Source of the DNA: Hyposmocoma kahamanoa
Taxonomy: Eukaryota; Arthropoda; Insecta; Lepidoptera; Cosmopterigidae
Direction of reading: 5' to 3'
Assembly: GCF_003589595.1 (NCBI RefSeq)
Contig: NW_020654810.1
Coordinates: 19,208,448 to 19,272,447 of the forward strand
Length of the DNA: 64,000 nt
In this document: positions 47,901-59,900 of the stretch, piece after piece
Numbering within the stretch: position 1 is the stretch's first letter
How the letters are laid out: each line of letters begins with the position of its first letter
Made by a program: the position numbers and the translations under genes
The notes under the pieces: model-generated
What the model was told of the DNA's origin: nothing
The model's input: the letters and a program-made list of their open reading frames with translations, nothing else
The model's database searches: none

Positions 47901-50900
47901 AAAAATATTAGTTTTGATGAAAGATCAATTATCTACTACGTTTTTTTTCATTGCGCCCATAGAACTTCAGCTTCCTAAGTGAGTAGTTTTATTTTACGAT
48001 GCAACAAAATTATTTCCGGAAATCCGGAATTCGTAAAAGTAATTAATTAATATTCGGCGGTTTTAAACACGGAAGGAAAAAAATGGAAGTGCCTTAAGCT
48101 TAGATTACTACCAGAACTGCTGCTGTCACCAAAACTCAGACATTCGTAATTTGAAACACTATGAAATGTTCATAATGATTGGTCGTATTTTCTAATTTAA
48201 AAAGAATGAACTAACTCTGGACTGTTTTGAAATTTTAACCTGTTGGCATATCATTGAAAGTTCAATTATTCCAAGTTATAGCGTTTTTATATATATATTG
48301 AAACTTTAATCAATGTGCTGCCATCTAGCGGTCAGTAGTTGAACGATGACGAACGATTATCGAGGAAAATTCGAGTTTGTTTACTTTATTCTCCAAAAAA
48401 GGAGCATCCATATTGCAGTGGCATAAGGTTTACTTTTGTTTCTTGTAAGAAAAAAATTATTACGATAAACAGAAAATTATTTTATCAAATTTACATTTGA
48501 TAAAATTAAGTAAAATAAGATTTAATAATAATTCAACACTACCCTGGATAATATTACAGGTATGACCACTGACTTACAATTATATGGACGTCGGGTCCGC
48601 GCTAAAAAGTGTCCGAACTTATAGGGCGTCAAAATCGTATACAGAGCGTCATTCACGTTTTAGTCTTCGTTTGTTCGACTCACAGCGAAGCAAACAAAAT
48701 TAGACAATACTGCGATGACATTACAATTTAAATTCAACGTTTTAGCTTTTTCATATTCCTTTACATGTCACTACGTTTAAATAGGTTGACTTGGGACATT
48801 TTTTTCGTGGTTTGTGTATTAGACCCGTCGTCCATTTATTTTTAAGTCAATGGGTATGACTATAATTTTTGCATTCCAAGTAGCAAAATAACGCATTTTT
48901 CTACGATTTGAGGTCTTAGGCGAGATAATTGACACGACCATAACGTATGTACAAAGCGAAAATGGCGAACTGAGCTTGATTATATGGAACTCCACATACT
49001 GTTATCACACTTGACACGCTCACTTGACAAGCACTTCTACTGTATTTATGGTTCTGTAGTTTTAACCGCTCTATGTTAGGTACTCCTTGTAAACATTATA
49101 TGTATAATAGACATTTATCTACTCATTTGGAACACCCTGTTCCGACCATTGTAATAATAAATATTTATTATAAATTTGAAATTAACAGATTTTAAATAGT
49201 TATATTCTGTTTTTTAAAATAAGTAGCATGAATGACACACTAATCGCACGACAGTTAACCGTAGACAAATAGGCAAGAGTTAAACACTTAACCATTAGTT
49301 TAAAATTTGCATAACACTTAAGTTATTTGCTCAAAAATGTACATTTGGTATTTAATTTTAATATGAAGCACTACAAGTTTTAACGACCTAACCAAAAGTA
49401 AGACATGATGTAAGCCACTACGCATTGATGATGTAATTAGTCGATTAATTATTCTACCGCCGTTAGTTGAAAGGGCGCATTAGACATTGTTTAAAAAAAA
49501 TGTTATGTATACTGCCGTGATCAGTAAAACTAGGCCAATCTGTCATTATTTTTATTTTTTCCTAGATCAATATGGTATGAAGTTACCGCAACAGAAAAGT
49601 AGATGTTTTTTATTTCATTTCTTTAAACATTATTTTCTCAGTTTTGAGATTTGACCCAAGCGCCCTTTTAACTAACCACGGCGGTATTGATTTTGATCGT
49701 TATTGTGCATGACTTAATGCTTTACTCCATCCCTTACAATTAACAACAAAGCAGAGACACAGTCTTGATTTGCGAGCCTCAGCGATGACGAAAAGACGAA
49801 CAAGAGAAGTGGAGACTACTTACCGTATATTTCCTTTATTGGTGGCATACTTAATATGAGTGCAAAGTGCTTCGAACATCCCTCTTGCTGTCGTCACCTC
49901 TCTGCAGTCGAAAATCTGTAGCAATTTTTTGAAATGTCAGTGGTCATAACGGTTGAAACCTTTCTATGTTTTTATACACTTGAAGATAGGCATCAAGTAT
50001 GCTAAGGGTGAGCACAGATCTAGCGAACGCGCCGCAAATTTGCCTGTTTGCGAAAGGCTCGTGAGCTGAACACGTGCATTACGTTGTGCGACTATCCGCG
50101 TGTCGTTCGCGCGCTGTACTCAGCACGCGTACAAAAACTTTTAAGTTTTTGTTTTACTATCTGACGCTTTTTAGATCTGCATTTGGTGGAATAAGTTCAA
50201 ATCTGCAAGTATCCACGACCACTCCCAGCCGATGGTGGGAGTAGTCGTGAAGGACGGTGCCTGCACAGAGCATTACCGTTTAGAGCGATCTATTTAAATT
50301 TATTTGTTTTTGTATGAAAATATAATGTATCGAATTATCAAAAGTCATAGAACAAAGGTTGTTATTTATGATGTTAGTAATATAGTTCTCCGAGGTTGTT
50401 CGTATTTTAAAAATAACCCTGTAGATTACTAGACGTACTCACATTGTTTTTGTTTTATTTTGCTTCAATATAATATGTAGCTCCATTTACCATAAATACA
50501 CGTAACTTTCTATTTTGATCGATAAAGCTGTTAACATAGTTCGTCCGAATTTAAATTTCATACTGTATATTGTGACGTAAATAAGTCCATTAGTGTTGTG
50601 AGTGATTACATAAATGTACCATAAAGCCAGATGTTGTAAGTTGTAATGAGGTCCCGTTTCGAAAGTTGTCAAGTCTTTAGCTGTGTGCGCCTAATTAAAA
50701 GTTCTACATGTGGCTGTTACCAAAGAAATAGCAAAGCCCCTTACGAGGGTTTTATGTTGTCAAAATATACAAGTCAACTTCACTAAACTGGCAAAACGCT
50801 TCAAAGGACAACGTCCTCCTCATGGAAGAAGTGTATTCATTCAAATAAGTTGTACGTAGGACATGTACTGTAAATCGTTTAATAAATAAATTGTATGTTA

Positions 50901-53900
50901 TCATTAATTTATTCAACGAAAACTATATACTCCTATAAGTAAGAGAAAGATTACACAATAATCTTAATTAACGAATTTAAAAGCTAAATAATTAGGGCGC
51001 CTTCAAATTAAATGCTTATGCATTGCAGCCTTGCCACTACTAATTTTCACACAATATTTAGAAGCGCAATTGCAGCCTCTATTGTCGTGACACGCACGCG
51101 CCATTTTTGCAGTTACAATAACTGAACTAAAAATTTACTGAAGCGCTAGAGACGCGCCACTAATGCTATTTTGTAGGTTAATTCATCACGCTTGCTTGTG
51201 ACCTACATTTAATTTTTTTTTATCACGTCAAGTGATGGTACGAACAAGTAAGTCATGCGCCTGGGGGTAAACGATACGCCTGTCCATACCAGTTGCTTTG
51301 GCGCTCATATATTTAAATCGCATAAATCTATGGAGACTTGCCACTGCGCCTTGCACCCACGCCAAGTTGCAAAGTCCCATGTGCCTGTAATTTCTAAAGT
51401 TGAATAATGTTTTTCAAAAATTTTTTTACACCACTTGTTCGAGCCGATATCAAGGTCACCTACTCACTCACTCAAAATCACCTACTCTCATTTCCTTTAT
51501 TTTCCATTTAATTTTATATTGCTATCCTTTTTACCCTGCTGCAAGTGAACTAGTTCGTAGTTGGGACAGGCTACAATTAAGGATAACGTGCGTCCGTCTT
51601 GGACCACCCTTCGACGCTCGTTTAGGTTTGTAGATTCACTGCAGTATTTAAAGACTTAACGCACTCTGATTAGTCTTAATTCGCCGTGTGTGAAATACCG
51701 TTTGTGTTATGGTGCTGTATTAAACTCTATGCAGTGATAAATCAAGTGATCATTGTCGTAACTGGTAGCCTTCTCTGACCGCCACTGCGCCAACGGATCC
51801 GCCACGCGTTCCACCGCATTTGTCTAGTGGAAGTTGAGGAAGAACGCTGCTAAGGACAACATACGAGCACGAAACCTACCTCTAAAGTCAGTGCAGCATA
51901 GTTCTGTTGTTCAGCAAGCCTTTTACCTGCCGATTCGTCCTTGCTATATATAGTCCACTTCTCTACCTACCAACCACCTATCAACCGTCTGGGCCACGTA
52001 CATCACAGAACTCTGTGATAGTAGTACATGCTAACTTATACGCAAAGAGTTTGCTCGAAGAAAACAAACTGATAATTAAATATTTAAAATCTCTTTTCTT
52101 TGTTATAATTATTAATACAAAGACCGAACACTAAGAAAAAATTTCTTCGATGCAGCTGGATTCAAACAACGCCTTGACTAACTCTCTCTTAACTGTCAGA
52201 GAATCGTGATATTAATTTATTTTATTACACGAAGAGTGCGACTTGAGGCCAACAAGATTTACAATCAATAACAAACAATTTATATCATTAATTATTAATA
52301 CAAAGATCGAACGCTAAGAAGAAAATCCTTCGATCCGGCTGATTTCGAAACTACGTCTTCCAGCAAACCGTGTCAGACGCTATGACAACTAAGCCACAGA
52401 ATAAACCAGCGGACCTTATGAATTTTTCTATATGCTTATTGCAGATCTTTCTTTTTGGTTTTTAATGACTATTTTGCCGTGTGAGAAATCTGTGAGAAAT
52501 ATATTTCTCCATTCAGGCATATGTCTTGTAATTCTTGATGCAAAACATATTTCGGTAGAATGATTTTTTTTATATTGTTTAAGGTTTTTTATTATTGTAT
52601 TTACGTTAGTGTTTTTGAATGAAAAATCTGTACACGTGTGCGGTAACCCATACCTCGCTATTTTCGTACATTGTATGTGTAGTGAACACTTGCCTATTTT
52701 AGTCGTCATCATTTAGTGCTGAGTATTTTTTTGTTTTCGTTTTTATGTGATACAAAATGTTCATACATGATATTCAAGCGGCACGACAATGACAAACTAT
52801 TAAACAATGTTATCCCATTCGTAAGCCAGCCTTAATAATACAATGTACATTTGACGATGTCATAAGCTACCTGACCTCTTAGCCGACTGTTTAGTTTTGA
52901 GAGCCTTTATACGCATTCAACAGGAAATTGCAAAGGTGTTCCAGCTTTTTGGTTGAAATTTGTATTTATGTAATGTAATTAAAGATTAAATTGGCTTAAA
53001 AAGTTTCTTAAAGCGTCATTCTCTAATAATGCAATGAGGAATTCAAACCAAAATGTATTTAACGGCTCATTGGTCAAAGGTTAAATTTGTTTAATACTTT
53101 TCTTCACACTGACTCAAATTGTAACAAAATGCCTCTATATTATTGTTGAAGGTACCCAAATATATTCATTTTATTACACTTATTTTCCCTTAATTTACGT
53201 GTGGTTTTCAAGTATTTGAATAAATTGGGCACTTATATCGGTCCCTGTGGGACGCCCTCCAACATTCCGAGGAAATATTAGGCAAATCCACGTAAGTGAA
53301 TATTCAACGTTAGCTTGGTTTATTTTGTGTATTTCTCTCATTTCGGGCACAGCCAACCCACGCAGGTATTTAGTCAAGACTACCTTCAATGAAATTCGCT
53401 CAGATTTATTACATTTTTTTTAATTAAACTTCAACAAACCTTTTTTAAATAAACTAATTTACAAAGCTACGACACCTGTTCCCAACCTAGGTAAGCACTT
53501 GAAACGCAAATTCAATTTCATTATACTTATGAAGATCTACATGGAACATTCCATAATATCATTACCTGTGATAAGATTCCACATTTCGAGTAAAGCGGCG
53601 GTAGATCGGTGGCTTGTATAACTTTTTGTTAATATTAATTGCGTTATACCTTCATTATATTTTCTTTTTTTTCATACATTGTTTACATTTAATAAAATTG
53701 TTATTTTATATATTATGTTAGAGAAGTTGCAACACTCATGCAAATATGTTTAGGTTTAAGAGTGTAAAGTAAAACCGTGTTAATGTTATTGTAATTATTA
53801 AATAAATATAAAAAAAAACTACGTTCATCGACTGTTTTGTGGAATTTACAAAGGCATTATAACTATGTACTCAGGCAGTATATTTAAAAAATTTTGTTAA

Positions 53901-56900
53901 ATTGCGGCTACAGAAAATTTGGTTATTATATGTAATAACATATGCAATACGCATGTATAAAATTTACATATTCGTGGATCCAAAAACCGGCGATGCATTG
54001 GCACGAGAATGAAAAAATGGTGTTTCCCCAGGGACCTTACCTTGGACGGCTGTTATTTAATATAATTCGCCGTGGTTTGGATAACCTATGTCACAAATTC
54101 GTTAAAATTGATTTTGACTTTTCATGTAAGTTTTTGTGTGAAAACAATTTATTTAAAGATATCGCCAAAACAAGCTATTCTCATAATAGTCGTTCAACCG
54201 CTAATAAACGAAGACAGATGTTCATAGTTTTATATTGCCATATGTTAGTCGCATTGTAAACAAGTCGTGGGTCCCCAGTAACCCAATTTCGCTATTTGCG
54301 GTTGAGTAATCGGCCCTATCTTTAACTTTTTCATTCGTGGGGCAAACAATTTGCTTGAAATATGCTTGCCTTGATACCGTGGGTTGAATTTTCTTTGAAA
54401 ATCTAATTTGAACGCCGTCAGTGGCATCTGTTTTCCTGGTTCGGAGGGCAATACATTATCTGTGTTATTATTAAAGTGCACAATTGATGTATAATCGGTC
54501 TTTGATTGTATCATAGACAAATTAAATTTTGATTTTTCCATTATACCAGTCAAAGCAACTAGAATTATAGACATAAAGAAGCTCTATCCGAATACGTTAA
54601 TTTTAAGTTTGTTTTTAATTACTAATCTAGATGTAATTCAAACAAAGAGTATGGTATTGATTATTTAGAATCTCTATTACTCCTCTTGCTAAAAGCTAAA
54701 TTCGTTCGTACGTATAATAAAGACGCATATGATCATATGTCAAAAGTGCTGTTATCACATGAAAGTCATAAAAAATATACGAACTACATGAAGTACATTC
54801 AGCATAATATGTGAAATTTTGTAATTGTCCTATTTAAGCATTAAATAGTTGTGGACTAATTTCGGTCGTCGAATCTTTAAACCGCTTCCCTGAAACGTTG
54901 TCATTTACTAGATGTGGCCTTATGAGACCAAGGATGCGAATTCGATTTTCAACTCGGGCTTAAGTATAATAATTTCTTGCTAGCTTTCTTATTATTGTCT
55001 ATAAATGTGCTACATTACCTGTATTTTCTTCCATTGAATTCTTCCAATACATCGTTGAGCGTTCCGCCACGCGGTCTTAGCAGCAAACACGAGCTCTGGA
55101 CTTTTGAGCTGATAAGTTCCGTGTTCTTTCAATTCTTTTCTCACTTCTTCCAATCTGTTTGTATAAGCCTTGGAGTTTTCTCTGTAAAAATTATATTATA
55201 TCAAAGATCTAGAAAGGGATGCTTTAAATGGTCTGGATATGTGGAAAGAATGAATGAAAGATGATTGATGAAACAGATTTATAAGGCGAGTGTGAGCGAG
55301 GACGTTGGTAAGGGCTATCTGAGGCGAACCTACCACAATCAAAGAAACGCCAGGTCAAGAGTACCTTTAACCGAGGAGTATGTATTACAGCACTGTTGCG
55401 TGATGATGAGGAGAAAGATGCGTGTCAAGATCGTAGCAAATGGAAGGCTGTGGTCTCTCTCTACTACAGCGTGAAATGTGTATGTATTATAAATACTCAC
55501 TATTTCTAACCGACTTTACTACGAATGTATTTTATATCTTACTCAATTACTCTGACATTTTTAAATCGATTTCGAGGATTATTTTTTTGCTAGAAACTTT
55601 TTTGTACTCCCGTACCTCAGTAGTTGTCCCATCTAAATTTGTAGAAAATATTCTACCGGAATCCGGTTTATTAAATTTCATTCACTTTCGTAACGGAAAC
55701 GGAATTTTTATTGAAATTGGTTATCACGGATTTCGATAATCATCGGATATCAGAGCTTTAAATCACAAAAATCTTATGGGCACTGCCACAGTTGCAGTGA
55801 CTGCACCTGTTACCCCAAGACATAACTTGACAGTTCCATGTGCCTCTAATTTCACCAGCACCCTTACCCTTCTAAACCACATTACTGCTACCAAAAAGTT
55901 AGTATAGAGATCTCAGTCATAAAATTATTTTTTATACTACTTCCACTTGTCCGATCTACTTGAAATTTGATCCGATCGACTTGAAATTTGTTCCGATCGA
56001 CTTGAAATTTGGTCCGATCTATTTGAAATTTGTATACTATGGAAATCAAATAGCATTACAATAATAAACTTTGATCTGATACTGTAACCAAGACAATCTG
56101 CAGACTATAGGACTCCTTGGCTACTTACAGTAGAACTATCGTGTTTGGACTTGTTTTTATAATATCAAGTGATGAGACGAACAAGTCGTGTGCCTGATGG
56201 TAAGCTACACGCCTGTCCATAACACTTGCAGTGCCACTCATGGCTTTAAATCGCAAAGATCTGACGGGCATTGCCACTGAGCCCGTCGCCCTGACACATA
56301 AGTTGACAAGTTCCCATGTGCCTATAATTACACCAGCATCACCACCCTTCTAAACCGGAACACAGTAATGCTAACATTAATGCTTGGCGGCAGAAATAGG
56401 TAAGGTGGCAGTACGTCCTTGGACGAACTCTTTCACAAGGACCTCTACTGCTGCTAAATTACAATCGGCTCATTACAATAGTCTCGATTAGTTGTTAGCT
56501 TACAGACTTTATTGACATTTGGAGAACACTGATTTGTGTCGGGGTTTTCAATTTTAATTGAAGTTTTATTTTCTTATACAGATGACTATTTACCTTCGTA
56601 TGGATTCAAAATATTGTTTGTAGAATGATTGAGCCTCCTCGTATACTTCGTCTGAGGACCGTGGCGTCTCTCCCCTACTTGTATCTCCAGTGTTCATCAC
56701 ACTGCCCTGGCATACTCTTTCTGTGCAGTGTGCATTCTGTAAAGAAGTTGTATAGAATTACTTAATTGTATTATTCTTTAATGTACGAACAGTGAATTAA
56801 CGAAATATTTTCTATTACACATTAAAAATTGAAATGACTTTATTTACCAGTAATCAATTATTTATCTCCTCAACATTATCTCCAATGAATCCTACGCCAA

Positions 56901-59900
56901 CTTACTTTTTGGACCTGTTCTTTTTATTTTGTTTCATTTTGTGTTTTTTTTTTACGAATTTTATACCAGTAATCAACTATTCAACTCTCCTCAACATTAT
57001 TGATATCTATATTTTCCACAAAATTTGGGGATATTTCTTTACTAATGTAAATAAATATGGCCGTTTACAAAAATAACAGAAAATGACCAAAAATAAAATT
57101 GGCGTATCGTTATAATTATATTGTCATACCCTACTCTAACCATTTACTTAAATGATTGTAACATCTATGTACATATGGAGAGCAATAAAATTATTGAACT
57201 TTGAGTAATGTACGTTCATAACGCTAATGTAAACAGGCGGCTTTATTGCTGCGTAGTATTTAAAAAAAAAATCATTTCAGTCATTATTCCGTATGATTTA
57301 ATAATAGAACATTTAAATATAGGGTTGGTATTAAGAAGAAATGAACATGAATTCGAACCGTCCAGTTGAGAAGCAACCGTTCTCCAACTGGACTAACACC
57401 GCTCTTTTTCCCCCTGAACTAGTTTAGTGTATTATCTTTGTATAAAAACAAAGTCATTGTAAAATGTGTCATTTCACTATTGCAAGTCACAAATCAGGGA
57501 TGTCCCAGTATCAGTGTGACTAAAGTTGTTCTAGGGGCACTACCTAGAACACTCCGACTAAAATTAATCAGTAGGGCGTCGAACCCGGAACCTTATGTAA
57601 AATAGTTTTCCCTCAGCTTTCAAGCTATAACCGAAAATAAATAGCATTTGTTACCTACCTTTATATTCTATTATCCTTATTAAAGAACAAATTAAAATAT
57701 CCTTAAAGAAAACCCACTAATCAAAACCCCCGACGCAAATAACGAAAATTAACCGGAAAAACAACGTCTTTATTTTCCCAGCTGAAGCACGAGCCATGTT
57801 TTATTTGAAATATTACATTAATAAACCAAGTAAGTCAAGGGTTAAAAATCAAATTTATTTCGAGTTTTGTTTCTTATTATTATGAATTTGCAGTTATGAT
57901 AAAAATCTCTATATAATTTAGGTTGACTGTACTTTCTTACTGCACTATTGTAGACCAGGAGTCTAAAGACACAGGACTTTCCTAGCTTAGGCACCTGTCT
58001 CTCACAACGACTAAAGTTTAAGCTCGATTCCATTGCTTTAAAAAAATATATGTGGGAGAAAATAAACAAATATTATTACTAAATTATTACTACACCCGTG
58101 GACAAATTTAGAGCATCGCTAAAAATAGATTTCATTACGATAACAATGTTTATATAAACCACTGGCCACACATTCCAGAATATTTAATCTATAACTACAC
58201 CAATTGCCTTGTCTCAAACTAGGGAAAATCCTGTACTATGAATATCACAGTATCGAATTTCACTCTACGGCACTTCCCAAAACATCCAAATTATAGCCAA
58301 TTTAGTTCATTTCTCAAATTAGTTCTACCGGGAATCGAACCCGGGACCTTCCGGGACATCCAGCGCCTACAGTGTACACCGTAAGGACATTGAGGTCGTT
58401 GACTTTAAATTTGAAAAAAGAATAATGATTCGATGATCAAGCTTTTTTTAGGATTCCTCTTAATATACTTACAAACCACTGGTAACGTAACGTTGTGGTA
58501 TCGAAAGTAACCACATGTTATCAAAAGTGGCAACGTAATATCTAAAGTAGCAATATAGTAACAAAGTACCAGTAGGTTGTCTAAAATAGCAGTACGATGA
58601 TGTTTACCTATGCATATAATTATGAAACGAACGACAGTCCATAGACAACTTTAGTGATGTCCTCGATGTTACCAAAAGTCACGACATGTGTATTGCTTAT
58701 CGTAATTATATCAGTGATTCAATCTTTAGTCAATACTTACAATCGTGACTAATTTCTTACAATAATTGAAATATTTCATATATTTTATCTTTACCGGAAA
58801 TTTTTTAGAACACATAACAACGTATAGTTTAGTTAACACTTAGTCACAAAAAATAACAAAGAGCATTATATCTTTAAACATAATAAAGTAATATATTTAT
58901 GACTCTGTTATTTGTTTTTTGTTAGAAGGTCCATGTCGTCATTATGCATTACCAAACCATTGAAAAACTCTGGTTTGTACGTATTATCATGTAGACACTA
59001 ATTTTTTGTCATGAAGATCTTTACTTTATGAAACTTCAGCGATATTCTTAGAAGGTGACGTGAATAATAGAGCACTAAGTTAGGACTTGTTGAAAGATTT
59101 ATTATATTCTTTACAATGGTATAGGTTGTAATTTTTAAGTGTATGAATGTCCCGATGTTTGACCACCATGATATACAATTATTTTTGTAATATTATTCCA
59201 CTAGTTTGTAATAATTATTAATACAAATATCGAACATTAAGAATGAATTCCTCCGCCTGGATTCGAATTTAAGTCTTCTAGCAAACCGTATCAGATGCTT
59301 TGCTAACTAAGCCAAGGAACAAGTTAGCGGATCTTACGAATTTTCCTATGTGCTTGTTGCCAATCTTTGCTTTTCTCCACTCTGTTCACTCGTTAAAAAC
59401 CAAAAACAAGAATCTTACGAAGAAAAATTCGTAAGGTCCGCTAGTTCGTTCCGTGGCTCAGTTGGCATAGCGCCTGACACGGGTTGCTGGAAGACGTTGG
59501 TTCGAATCCATCCGGATCGAAAGATTTATTCTTATTGTTCCATCTTTGTATTAATGACTATAACAAACAAAAAACTTATTGAATATGTAATTGTGTTTGT
59601 TTTCTTCGACCATAAAAATTTCTTGCGTATGAGTTAGCGTGTAATATTATCACTGAATCCAGCCCGATCGAAGGAATTGTTTCTTAGTGTTCGACATTTA
59701 TGGAAATGTCAACTTATGTTTAAGAAAAATATTTTTTTTTATGAAAAATAGTGATAGGCATAACTTTCTTCACTATTGTCTTTATGTCACAAATTTATTT
59801 AAGGGTAAGTTAGTGTATACGTTTTTATATATTATTATAATAAGACTGCGGTTGATATTCAAAATTTGCAATAAACAGGCTGTAAAACTATAGTGAATCG

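Noticed and set aside
53942..54259. Reverse-transcriptase gene based on [13 protein letters not shown]
   Set aside because: Only one motif-like stretch; no YxDD or flanking RT blocks in any frame nearby.
59401..59570. Functional tRNA gene
   Set aside because: A and B boxes are perfect, but the acceptor and anticodon stems do not pair, and family copies share a long non-tRNA body. It is a SINE.
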